From: Nemesobacter sp965249045
GTDB taxonomy: Bacteria > Desulfobacterota_D > UBA1144 > Nemesobacterales > Nemesobacteraceae
Direction: 5' to 3'
Assembly: GCA_965249045.1 (NCBI GenBank)
Contig: OZ252213.1
Coordinates: forward strand, 1,364,001 to 1,428,000
Length of the DNA stretch: 64,000 bases
The position numbers and the translations under genes are program-made. This document shows, piece after piece, positions 54,339 through 63,248 of the stretch. Numbering within the stretch: position 1 is the stretch's first letter; every line of letters begins with the position of its first letter. The notes below the pieces were generated by a model. That model had not been told where the DNA came from, made no database searches, and was given only the letters and a program-made list of their open reading frames with translations.

Positions 54339-55193
54339 CTACATGTATTTTTTTACAACAAGCTCAAGCCTGTCCTTAGTCTCTTCGGTTACGTGCTCCG
54401 GGGACGTTATTATGGAGTAACCGAGGGCACCGGCACAGGGGCATTCTCTTTTTTCTGGGATACTATCAACTACAGCAGCCAATATTTTTTTCGCCGCATC
54501 GACGTTTTTGTTCATGATTTCGATTATATCTGAGACTTTGACATCGTCGTGATCTTCTTTCCAGCAGTCATAATCGGTGCAAAGAGCTATCACGGAATAA
54601 CAAATCTCGGCTTCCCTCGCGAGTTTTGCTTCCGGCATCGCAGTCATTCCTATTACTCCTGCTCCCCATCTCCTGTAAATATGGCTCTCCGCTCTGGTAG
54701 AGAACTGAGGACCTTCTATACAGATATAGGTTCCTCCAGAGTGAACCGTCCCACCACAGCCAAGCGATGCCTCTCTAAGACAATCCGAGAGCACAGAACA
54801 CACGGGATCGGCCATTGAAACGTGCGCCACCAGACCACCCTCAAAAAAGGTAGAAGGCCGCCCTTTTGTGTTATCAATGAACTGATCGGGTATTACTATG
54901 TGTCCGGGTTCTATTTCCTCTTTCAAGCTGCCCACGGCACTTACGGATATAACCCACTCGACTCCCATAGCTTTCATCGCGTATATGTTAGCCCGGAAAT
55001 TTATCTCCGATGGGGATATTGTATGCCCTGTCCCGTGTCTTGGAAGAAAAACCATGCGCGTGCCGCCAAGAGTTCCCGTGACGAGACTTGAAGAAGGGCT
55101 ACCCCATGGAGTGTCCATAGAAACGCTTTTAACGTCCGAAAGTCCCTCCACCTCATAGAGACCGCTTCCGCCTATTACTCCTATGGTCCTCAA
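54339..55193 (-). CDS. mtnP: S-methyl-5'-thioadenosine phosphorylase
   Basis: This 284-residue phosphorylase splits methylthioadenosine into adenine and methylthioribose-1-phosphate. It has GVIGGSGLYEVEG, the phosphate site PRHGTGHTISPSEINFRANI and GMTAMPEAKLAREAEICY. It overlaps rsmG by four bases (ATGA) and precedes a PfkB kinase. Later methionine-salvage genes are not in the window. Confidence 0.92.
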   Translation of the reverse strand: MRTIGVIGGSGLYEVEGLSDVKSVSMDTPWGSPSSSLVTGTLGGTRMVFLPRHGTGHTISPSEINFRANIYAMKAMGVEWVISVSAVGSLKEEIEPGHIVIPDQFIDNTKGRPSTFFEGGLVAHVSMADPVCSVLSDCLREASLGCGGTVHSGGTYICIEGPQFSTRAESHIYRRWGAGVIGMTAMPEAKLAREAEICYSVIALCTDYDCWKEDHDDVKVSDIIEIMNKNVDAAKKILAAVVDSIPEKRECPCAGALGYSIITSPEHVTEETKDRLELVVKKYM

Positions 55194-55852
55194 ACTTTCG
55201 TCTCCATCTGCTGAGATATCGGTTTTGCGACAATAATTACCCTGGTTTCACCCGAAAAAGGCAGCTTGAGCTCTCTTGTCAAAAGAAGCTCCATATCCTC
55301 AGGATGCCGGTCCACGTAATCTTCCCACTCCTTTTTTCCCCGGGGGCCTTTCATTATAACCATCTCCCCTCCGATATCCAGATAAGGAGCGCCAAGAGCA
55401 ACTATAGTGTCCATACTTCCAACCGCCCGGAATGTTGCCCGGTCAAAACACCCTCTCATGCTGTCGGCTATCTCCTCGGCCCTAGAGTGGTGAATATCGA
55501 TACCTGAAAGTCCGAGAGATCTTTTCATATGTTTTAGAAAAGCGACTTTCTTCCCCACAGACTCGACAAGCGTAACGCGAAGAGAACCATCGTGAATATA
55601 AAGCGGGATCCCGGGAAACCCGGCGCCTGTGCCTATGTCAATCACCCTTGAACCTGGAGGCATGAATTCGGCCACGGTAAGGGAATCGATCAGGTGCTTG
55701 ATTATAATTTCCCGCTCAGTAAGAACCGAACTTAGGTTTACACGTTCGCCCCACTTTCGCAGCAGATCAACGTAAGAGAGGAAAAGATCGGTCCTGATGT
55801 TACTAACACCTATTCGTCTCGCTCCTTCCCTAAGGAGTTGTTCATTAGTCAT
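55190..55852 (-). CDS. rsmG: 16S rRNA 7-methylguanosine methyltransferase
   Basis: This is RsmG (GidB), which methylates G527 of 16S rRNA. The SAM motif is VIDIGTGAGFPGIPL near residue 70, and NLSS precedes it. Length 220 is normal. It overlaps trmI and mtnP by four bases each. Confidence 0.92.
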   Translation of the reverse strand: MTNEQLLREGARRIGVSNIRTDLFLSYVDLLRKWGERVNLSSVLTEREIIIKHLIDSLTVAEFMPPGSRVIDIGTGAGFPGIPLYIHDGSLRVTLVESVGKKVAFLKHMKRSLGLSGIDIHHSRAEEIADSMRGCFDRATFRAVGSMDTIVALGAPYLDIGGEMVIMKGPRGKKEWEDYVDRHPEDMELLLTRELKLPFSGETRVIIVAKPISQQMETKV

Positions 55853-56640
55853 TTTAACTCGAGCGTAGCGACATTGCTTATTCCTTTAAAAGCGAATGTA
55901 AGAAATCCGGTGTGCGCCACGGTTCTGTTATCGGGGCGGGTCTTCCCCTTTTTTACCTGGTAGTTTCTCATTATGAGCTCCACGGTTTCAATTCTTACAA
56001 AACCCGTTTCCTCAAGCACTTCCGCGGTTCTTTCCACCTGGTTGTAAGTCGGGGAAATGCTCGCGATTCTCCCACCCGGAGCAAGAGCTTCGTAAGACGC
56101 GGGAATTCCGTACCATGGAGAAGGAAGATCAAGTATCGCAACGTCAACGTCCTTTTCCTTAAAACCCTCTCTGGCATCACCACAGTTAAATTCCACGTAC
56201 TCTGAAAGTCCTGTCCGTCGCACGTTGTCTCTGGCGTTATTCATGAATTCTTCTCTTTTCTCGTACGTATAGACTTTTCCCGAAGGGGCCACTGAATTCG
56301 CAAGCGCTATGGTAAGAGCTCCAGAGCCGGTCGCGGCTTCAACCACTCTGGTTCCCGCCCTCACGTCCGTCTTAAAAAGAATAAGCGCCGCGTCCTTGGG
56401 GTAAACTATCTGCGTAGTCCTCCTCACCTTCATCACTTTCTGTTCAACAGTCGGATTAAGAAGCACAAAATCGTTTCCGAGACTCGAAACTATCGTCTCT
56501 CCCCATTTTTTTCCAAGCGCGGAGGAAAGATCGAGTATTCCCAGATGAGAACTGAAGGACCTGCCCTCTTCCACAACTACCATGAAACTTTTATTATCGG
56601 GGGAAACCAGAAGAATTGTGTCACCGGATTTTATTTTCAT
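55849..56640 (-). CDS. trmI: tRNA (adenine-N1)-methyltransferase, TrmI-like
   Basis: This is a GCD14/TrmI-type protein of 263 residues that makes m1A58 in tRNA. It has an N-terminal beta region (GDTILLVSPDNKSFMV), the SAM motif VVEAATGSGALTIALA, and DLPSPW as the catalytic motif. It starts exactly where the MFS gene ends and overlaps rsmG by four bases. Confidence 0.9.
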   Translation of the reverse strand: MKIKSGDTILLVSPDNKSFMVVVEEGRSFSSHLGILDLSSALGKKWGETIVSSLGNDFVLLNPTVEQKVMKVRRTTQIVYPKDAALILFKTDVRAGTRVVEAATGSGALTIALANSVAPSGKVYTYEKREEFMNNARDNVRRTGLSEYVEFNCGDAREGFKEKDVDVAILDLPSPWYGIPASYEALAPGGRIASISPTYNQVERTAEVLEETGFVRIETVELIMRNYQVKKGKTRPDNRTVAHTGFLTFAFKGISNVATLELK

Positions 56641-57803
56641 TAAAGCCGTTTCGCCCTCCCCGCACTTATGAAATATTTATAGGTGAAGATAACGCACCCG
56701 GCAAGCATGAATATTCCCACTGCTGAATACATATTCGAGAAACCGTAATCGCGCGCTATGATCCCGAGGCCAAAGGCGAAAAAGTTTATCCCGATGCTAA
56801 ATGACATGTTAAACGCCCCCATAGCCGTTCCCCTCTCGTCATCAAGCGCCCTATCGATAATCATCGCGCTTATAGTTGGGTAAAGGATTCCATAACCCAG
56901 ACTGAAGACAAAGGAAACCAAAACGGCACTCAGGGTGGAATTTATTGAAAAGACCAGCAGCAGGGACAAGACCATGATGAACATTGAAGGCAGGGCTATT
57001 TTTCTCCTCTCGACAATATCCGGAAGCCTCCCCCCTAGAACCCTGATTAATATCACGGTTATGGAATAGGTAAGGAAAAAACTTCTCGCGTTAATTCCAT
57101 TTTCCTTAAGAAAAACAGAGAAGAAATTGAGCATGCTTCCAAGCCCCACGGCAATTATAAGGTTGGTCAACAGAAGCACCCTGAATCTCGCTGAGAAAAC
57201 AACGTCAAAGAATCCGCTGAAGATGGGTTTTCTGGATACCGTAAAGCTTCCCTCTCGTGAAAAAAAGCAAAAAACAAAGGCAAGCAGGCTGAACAAGGAA
57301 GTATAGAGGAAGAAGACCGGGTAACTGAATCTTTCGATTACCAGTTCTCCCAGAGAAGGTCCAATCGAGTAAGAAGCTATTGTGAAGGCACCGAAGAGGC
57401 CAAGTCCGTAAGCCCTTATTTCACTGGGAACATAATCTGAAACCGCAGTAGCCGCAGATGTGAAGAAAAAAGCGAAAGCGACTCCCTGCATGAGTCTCAG
57501 AATAAATATTTTCACGTCAATATCCGATATGAGAATGTATAGAAGGGAGATCAAAAACATCAAGAAAGAGCCCGCAAGCATAAATCTCCTTCGCCCATAG
57601 TGATCTATCAGAAAGGCTGCAAAGGGAATGACTCCTATTGAGGTTATGCCGAAGGTTCCCATAACGTAACCTATACGGGCCTCGTCACCCCCAATATCCC
57701 TTATAAAAAGCGGGAGCAGGAAGAAAGAGGAAAAATTACAGAAAAAGAAAAAGTTTCCCAGAGTAACTAGGGAGAAATCTCTGTACTTTTGTAGGAAAAG
57801 CAT
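56640..57803 (-). CDS. Major facilitator superfamily transporter
   Basis: This 12-helix inner-membrane transporter has 387 residues. The loop 2-3 motif is DHYGRRRFMLAG. The substrate is not known. It is closely similar to the interrupted MFS gene on the other side of the two tRNA genes (both share YKDFSL.TLGNFF near the start). It heads the trmI-rsmG-mtnP-PfkB run. Confidence 0.87.
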   Translation of the reverse strand: MLFLQKYRDFSLVTLGNFFFFCNFSSFFLLPLFIRDIGGDEARIGYVMGTFGITSIGVIPFAAFLIDHYGRRRFMLAGSFLMFLISLLYILISDIDVKIFILRLMQGVAFAFFFTSAATAVSDYVPSEIRAYGLGLFGAFTIASYSIGPSLGELVIERFSYPVFFLYTSLFSLLAFVFCFFSREGSFTVSRKPIFSGFFDVVFSARFRVLLLTNLIIAVGLGSMLNFFSVFLKENGINARSFFLTYSITVILIRVLGGRLPDIVERRKIALPSMFIMVLSLLLVFSINSTLSAVLVSFVFSLGYGILYPTISAMIIDRALDDERGTAMGAFNMSFSIGINFFAFGLGIIARDYGFSNMYSAVGIFMLAGCVIFTYKYFISAGRAKRL

Positions 57804-57923
57804 CTTAAATGGTGGACTGAAGAAAATTAAAGAGAGGAAAGTCTACATGATTTTACACCTTCTATCAGAACAACTATGATTTTTTGACATGAAAGGGGGC
57901 CGTGATATAATACGGCATCTTTT

Positions 57924-57997
57924 GAGCCGTTAGCTCAGCTTGGTAGAGCAACTGCCTTTTAAGCAGTGGGTCACAGGTTCGAATCCTGTACGGCTCA
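57924..57997 (+). tRNA. tRNA-Lys (anticodon UUU)
   Basis: The cloverleaf is complete: acceptor GAGCCGT/ACGGCTC, D arm, anticodon arm ACTGCCTTTTAAGCAGT with UUU, and T arm ACAGGTTCGAATCCTGT. CCA is not encoded. Confidence 0.95.
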
Positions 57998-58007
57998 TTT
58001 TTCCGTC

Positions 58008-58085
58008 GTCCCCGTCGTCTAGTCAGGCCTAGGACATCGGCCTTTCACGCCGGTAACAGGGGTTCAAATCCCCTCGGGGACGCCA
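58008..58085 (+). tRNA. tRNA-Glu (anticodon UUC), CCA encoded
   Basis: The acceptor GTCCCCG pairs with CGGGGAC. The anticodon loop CTTTCAC gives UUC, the T arm is AGGGGTTCAAATCCCCT, and GCCA follows. It lies 10 bases after tRNA-Lys, and the two are probably co-transcribed. Confidence 0.95.
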
Positions 58086-59500
58086 GAGAAAAATTCCCAA
58101 TAGCAGTTTGAAAAACCATAGTGAAAACAGCTGGTTAAAATTTTTGGTTCAAGCAGTTTCTATCTAACTTCCGACTTTCCCGTCCCCACAACCTTTGGGA
58201 GCAAGGTGCTTCCCTTTTGGAATTTCCTTCAGAAGTGTGTGTGTTGGAGTGCAAGATTAGGTTCTCTCGCCATTGTCACGTAAGTTCTCTTCTCGGGAGA
58301 AAAGTAAAAAGAAAAGATGTATATCTTTCTTTGTTCTATTCTATCGCGGCTTCTTCACCCATTATTGCGGTTATGTAGTACTTGTAAGTAAAGATGACAC
58401 ACCCAACAACCAAGAACATCGCGGTTGCCAAGTACATGCTGAAGAAGCCGTAATCGCGCACTATCAGTCCAAGAATAATAGCGGAAGAGTTTATTCCTGT
58501 TCCGTAGGCCATATTAAATATGCCCACTGCGGTTCCCCTCTCGCCGGCATGCGCTCTGTCAATAACCATTGTATTTATCGTGGGATAAGCAAATCCGTAG
58601 CCTATACTAAATACCAGAGAGAACAGAATCAATTGTGAATAGATGCTCACGAAGAAAGCTATGGGCATCGAGACAACTATCATAAAGAGTGCTGGCAGAG
58701 CGATCTTTCTTCTCTGTATAATATCCGTGAACCTTCCCCCAAAAACCCTGATTAATATTGCCACCACGGCATAGATAACAAAAAAAATTCCCATTTGAAG
58801 GCCCTGTTCTTTGAGATGAATGTGGAAGAAATGGACTAAAGACCCGAGCCCCACGGCGATCATCAGGTTCATCAGGAAAAGTACGCTGAACCTGTCGGAA
58901 AACAAAACATTAAGGAATCCTTGGAAAAGCTGGCCCCTGAGTACGCCGCGGGTTGTTTTCGCTGAGAAGAAGCAAAGTATAAACGCAAACAGCTGGAAGC
59001 TAGAAGCGTAGAGAAAAAACGTATGGTAACCGAATTTTTCAATAAGAATTTCTCCGAAGAAGGGCCCGATGGAGAAACAGGCTATCATCGTAACACCGAA
59101 GGTGGTAAGACAAGAATGCCTTATGTTCCTAGGAATGGTATACGAAACGGCTGTAGCCGCGGAAGTAAAGAAAAGGCCGAATGCAACGCCCTGCAAAAGC
59201 CTCAAAGCGTACATCATTGCGTTAATATCCGATACAAACAGGTAAAGAATGGAGAACAAAAACATTAGGGCTGAACCCAAGAGCATGAAAATCCTCTGCC
59301 CGTAGCGGTCTATAAGAAAACCGGAAACCAGAGCGGTACTTACTGACGCTATACCGAAAGTCCCCATCACGTAACCAATAGAGGCCGTGTCACCTCCTAG
59401 GTCTTTTATGAAAAGTGGCAGCAGGAAGAAGGAGGTGAAACCACATTGGAAGAAAAAATGAGTTATAACTAAATCTGGTGTTCAGAGTGATTTGAAAAAA

Positions 59501-59565
59501 AGCGGCGTATCCGGTTGATTTGTTGTTTGAGTTCAAAAAAACAACCAATAGGAGGATACGCCACT
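59501..59565 (+). promoter_or_regulatory. Leader hairpin burying the transposase ribosome-binding site (IS256 copy 2)
   Basis: GGCGTATCC (59504-59512) pairs with GGATACGCC (59554-59562), which carries part of the AGGAGG site. Two more pairs cross one mismatch to reach the ATG. The loop differs in sequence and length from copy 1, while the stem is the same. Confidence 0.6.
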
Positions 59566-60963
59566 ATGGGCAAGAAGGATAAAGTTTTTGACCTCAAAGG
59601 TCAAAAAGAGACAATCGATTCATTGAACGGACTGTTCAGCAAATTTGTCCACTCAGAAAGACAGAGAGCGGTTGCCAAAGAATTGAAGCTTGACGGACAC
59701 ATGGGAAACGGGCTTCAAGGCCCCGGGGCGGTTGCTGACCCCCTCAGCGAGATGTTGAGAGAGGGCGCCCGGTTTCTTCTCGGCACAGCCGTGCGGTGCG
59801 AGCTCGAAGAGTTCCTCAAGCAATACGAGGATCGTCTTCTGGACAATGGGAGAGTCGCGGTTGTGCGCAACGGATACCTGCCCGAGCGGGAGATACAGAC
59901 CGGCATTGGTCCCGTGAAGGTACGAGTTCCCAAGGTGAGGTCCAAGGACGGGGAACCCGTCACTTTCCACTCGGTATTGGTGCCTCCCTATGTGCGCAAG
60001 GCCGCGACGCTTGAGGCGGCTTTGCCTTGGCTGTATCTGAAGGGAGTATCCACCGGGGAGATGGGGCCTGCGCTAGAGGCGCTGATCGGGCCTGAGGCCA
60101 GGGGGCTTTCGCAAAGCACGGTGTCGCGGCTCAAAAAACAGTGGGCCGAGCAATACGGTACCTGGAGGACCGGGGATTTGAGCGAGGGTCGCTGGGTGTA
60201 TATATGGGTAGACGGCATATACAGCAACATACGAGGAGATAACCCTCGGTTGTGCGTGCTGGTGGTCATAGGGGTAAACGAACGTGGGGAGAAGCACTTC
60301 CTGGCTATCGAAGACGGTGTGCGAGAATCAAAGCAGAGCTGGCGTGAGGTATTGGTGAATCTCAAAGGGCGTGGGATGAAGGAAGCCCCGAAGCTTGCTG
60401 TTGGAGATGGAGCGCTTGGGTTTTGGCCCGCTCTTGAAGAGGTTTACGGAGAAACCCGTCAGCAGCGCTGCTGGGTGCACAAAACGATGAACGTACTCAA
60501 CTACCTGCCCAAGTCCTCCCAGCCCAAGGCCAAGAGGCAGCTGCATGATATCTGGCAGGCGGAGACAAAGGAAGACGCGGAGAGGGCCTTTGATCTGTTC
60601 TTGAAGACATATGAAGACAAGTACCCGAGAGCGGCACAGTGCCTTGTGAAGGACAGGGAGGAGTTGCTGGCGTTTTACGACTTTCCCGCCAACCACTGGC
60701 GGAGCATTCGGACAACGAACCCGATTGAGTCGGCCTTCGGCACAATACGGCATCGGACCAGACGCTGCAAAGGCTGTCTGAGTTCCGAGGGCATGTTGCA
60801 CATGATATTCAAGCTGGGGATGTGCGCGGAGAAGAACTGGCGCAAAATTAACGGGTTTGATTTCCTGGCGAAAGTGATAACGGGAGTGAAGTTCAGAGAT
60901 GGGATCGAAGAGACAACAGAGAAAACAGCGGAGGTGACGACAGACGATCAGGTCGCCGCTTGA
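59566..60963 (+). CDS. IS256-family (mutator-type) transposase, intact
   Basis: This 465-residue DDE transposase has Asp in YIWVDGIYSN, Asp in VGDGALGFWP and Glu in NPIESAFGTIRH, with C-terminal KNWRKINGFDFL. The ATG at MGKKDKVF is preferred; AGGAGG lies before it and copy 1 begins likewise. A longer frame from an upstream start would translate the leader hairpin. All parts are intact, so this copy is probably active. Confidence 0.95.
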   Translation: MGKKDKVFDLKGQKETIDSLNGLFSKFVHSERQRAVAKELKLDGHMGNGLQGPGAVADPLSEMLREGARFLLGTAVRCELEEFLKQYEDRLLDNGRVAVVRNGYLPEREIQTGIGPVKVRVPKVRSKDGEPVTFHSVLVPPYVRKAATLEAALPWLYLKGVSTGEMGPALEALIGPEARGLSQSTVSRLKKQWAEQYGTWRTGDLSEGRWVYIWVDGIYSNIRGDNPRLCVLVVIGVNERGEKHFLAIEDGVRESKQSWREVLVNLKGRGMKEAPKLAVGDGALGFWPALEEVYGETRQQRCWVHKTMNVLNYLPKSSQPKAKRQLHDIWQAETKEDAERAFDLFLKTYEDKYPRAAQCLVKDREELLAFYDFPANHWRSIRTTNPIESAFGTIRHRTRRCKGCLSSEGMLHMIFKLGMCAEKNWRKINGFDFLAKVITGVKFRDGIEETTEKTAEVTTDDQVAA

Positions 60964-61054
60964 TCATGTCCTTGAACACCAGATTTGCATATATCTCGAA
61001 AAAATTTCCCAGAGTGATTAGAGAAAAATCTTTATATTCTCTTATGAACTCCAT

Positions 61055-61518
61055 ATTGAGGCCTATTCTAACGAAAGAAAATTCAAGCCTGAATACTACA
61101 CGATTTTATATTTTGTGTTGATCTTTACAGTCAAATTTTCTCATATAAAAACGCTCCACAATATAACACAGACTTGCCCGAACCATGAGGTTGGCCATTA
61201 GGATAAATATTTTTCGTCATCCCACTCATCTTGACTAAGTTTCTATTGCAGGGGAATGACATGAGCACGGCTTGAAGGAATGAAAGCGATTTTTATGATC
61301 TCTCAATATACTCTAGAGAAAGTTGCTATGAGTGGTAAACGCAAGGAAATGTTACGGAAAAATCTGTGGCCTGAACAGTACTTTCAGTGATCATGGGCTA
61401 CGCATACCCGTAAACCTTTGATCAGGGGGAAGTAATACCATTAACAAATGGCAACGCTACGTCCATATCCACGCTCGGCCACTAGCCTGCTCCGCTGAGT
61501 TGAAATCGGCTGCTAACC
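61055..61518. other. Gene-free stretch between the interrupted MFS gene and pckA
   Basis: No coding frame of credible length or composition and no RNA gene is seen. It holds the promoter of the MFS gene and the 3' flank of pckA. Short frames (for example MSGKRKEMLRKNLWPEQYFQ near 61329) have no recognisable relatives. Confidence 0.4.
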
Positions 61519-63078
61519 CTAAAGATATTTTTCGTATTCTTTTTCGAAAAGATCTGATAGCGTATTAGCTTTGCGGTCATATTCTTCCAGATCATCCCAA
61601 GAAAGTCTGGGCTGAAGAAGAGTCGAATCAACCCCTGGACACTTAACTGGCACAGACAAATCAAGTATGGGGATTTTGACAAATTCGCTACCGTCAAGCG
61701 AACCGTTTACCGCAGCGCTAACAAGAGCCCTTGTGGATGGGAGAGGCATTCTTTTACCAACTCCGAAAGGTCCGCCGGAAATCCCGGTATTCAGAAGCCA
61801 GACGGTTACTTTGTGCTTCTCCATCCTTTCCTTCAGCATTCTGCCGTAGAACTTCGGGGGTCTTGGAAGAAAGGGAGACCCGAAACATGAACTGAAAGTC
61901 GCCTGGGGCTTGCTTACCCCTCTTTCCGTACCAGCAACTTTCGCCGTGTATCCCAGAAGGAAATAACGCATAGCTTGGTCGGGATCAAGTTTCGATATCG
62001 GGGGCAGAACACCGAAAGCGTCATAAGTCAGCATGAAAATACTTTTCGGAATGCTGCCTACTCCTTCCGGAACAATGTTCTCAAGCATATCAATCTGGTA
62101 AGCCCCGCGGGTGTTCTCCGTATGCCTGTCACTGTCAAAATCTATCTTTCCCGTCTCTAGATCAAGCTCAACGTTTTCCAAAACCGAGCCAAAATTAAGC
62201 GCCGCCCGATAAATCTCAGGCTCTGTGTTTGGACTAAGCTTTATAGTTTTTGCGTAACACCCGCCCTCGAAATTAAAAACTCCTTCATCAAACCATCCGT
62301 GCTCGTCGTCTCCGATAAGAGCTCTTTCAGGATCGGCGGAAAGCGTGGTTTTGCCCGTTCCCGACAGTCCGAAGAAAAGTGCTACGTTTCCATCTTTTCC
62401 GATATTTGCCGAACAGTGCATTGGAAAAACGTCTTTTTCCGGCAAAAGAAAATTCATTGCGGCAAAAACGGATTTTTTCATTTCTCCCGCATAGCGCGTT
62501 CCCCCGATAAGGGCAATTCTTCGGCTCAAGTTAAGAAATATGAACGTTTCGCTGTTAAGACCGTAGCTCTCGGGATCATCCGCCTTGAAACCCGGGGCCG
62601 AGATAACGGTAAAACCCACTTCACTGTGGGGAAGCTCAGAAGCGTCTGGCCTTATAAAAAGGTTGTTTACGAAAAGATTGTGCCACGCAAATTCGTTTAT
62701 AACCCTTACGTTTGTTCTATAGTGGGGATGGGCGCAGACCTGCAGGTCTCTTACAAAAACGTCTTTCCCTTTGAAATAATCCATCACTTTTTCATAAAAG
62801 TGATCAAATACCTCGGGTGACACAGGCTGATTTACCGCCCCCCAATCTACATCTTTTTCCGTAGAAGGTTCCTTTACCACAAACCTGTCCTTGGGAGATC
62901 TTCCAGTATGGGGAGAAGTGAAACCTACAAAAGTTCCCCGCTCACCGATGCATCCTTCGTTTCTTTTAATCGCCTCTTCATAGAGTCTGGGAACAGAGAG
63001 GTTGTAATAGACGCCGGAAGGATCTTCAAGCTGATGTTTTTCTGAAAGCTCCTTTTCGATTGAAAAATTCTCGGACAT
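61519..63078 (-). CDS. pckA: Phosphoenolpyruvate carboxykinase (ATP)
   Basis: This gluconeogenic enzyme converts oxaloacetate and ATP to PEP. The P-loop GLSGTGKTTLS, the metal site DDEHGWFDEGVFNFEGGCY and RIALIGGTRYAGEMKK identify the ATP-dependent type. The ATG was chosen because GGAGG lies 8 bases before it; an upstream TTG overlaps that site. Length 519 is normal. It is monocistronic. Confidence 0.95.
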   Translation of the reverse strand: MSENFSIEKELSEKHQLEDPSGVYYNLSVPRLYEEAIKRNEGCIGERGTFVGFTSPHTGRSPKDRFVVKEPSTEKDVDWGAVNQPVSPEVFDHFYEKVMDYFKGKDVFVRDLQVCAHPHYRTNVRVINEFAWHNLFVNNLFIRPDASELPHSEVGFTVISAPGFKADDPESYGLNSETFIFLNLSRRIALIGGTRYAGEMKKSVFAAMNFLLPEKDVFPMHCSANIGKDGNVALFFGLSGTGKTTLSADPERALIGDDEHGWFDEGVFNFEGGCYAKTIKLSPNTEPEIYRAALNFGSVLENVELDLETGKIDFDSDRHTENTRGAYQIDMLENIVPEGVGSIPKSIFMLTYDAFGVLPPISKLDPDQAMRYFLLGYTAKVAGTERGVSKPQATFSSCFGSPFLPRPPKFYGRMLKERMEKHKVTVWLLNTGISGGPFGVGKRMPLPSTRALVSAAVNGSLDGSEFVKIPILDLSVPVKCPGVDSTLLQPRLSWDDLEEYDRKANTLSDLFEKEYEKYL

Positions 63079-63248
63079 GTTTTTTGCCTCCAAATTCCCT
63101 ATCGCCTATAGGCTTACAAACAACAAAGATGTCGGGGAAAATCGACTATTTTATTAAAGGACTTGTAAGATATACAAAGTTTCTCTTTTTGCAAGAATAA
63201 ATCCGACTCGGCTCACAGAATCCCTAAGACCCGTTAAAAGAACTGGGT

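Larger units (their letters stand above)
59460..60997 (+). mobile_element. IS256-family insertion sequence, copy 2 (intact)
   Basis: The 1538-base element has imperfect terminal inverted repeats, GAGTTATAACTAAATCTGGT at the left and the complement ending ATATATCTC at the right. It is flanked by the 8-base target duplication GAAAAAAT (59452-59459 and 60998-61005). The duplication is perfect and the target gene frame is recoverable, both signs of recent insertion. A second, damaged copy lies at the left of the window. Confidence 0.95.
58336..61054 (-). pseudogene. MFS transporter gene interrupted by IS256 copy 2
   Basis: The gene starts at 61054 with MEFIREYKDFSLITLGNFF, is cut by the IS256 element, and resumes with FQCGFTSFFLLPLFIKDLGG. 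Removing the element and one copy of its 8-base duplication restores a single 390-residue frame, ITLGNFFFQCGFTSFF. This matches the neighbouring MFS paralogue (LGNFFFFCNFSSFFLL). The remaining open frame from an internal ATG lacks the first membrane helix, so the product is probably inactive. The helix pattern is otherwise intact to the end, so the disruption is recent. Confidence 0.92.
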
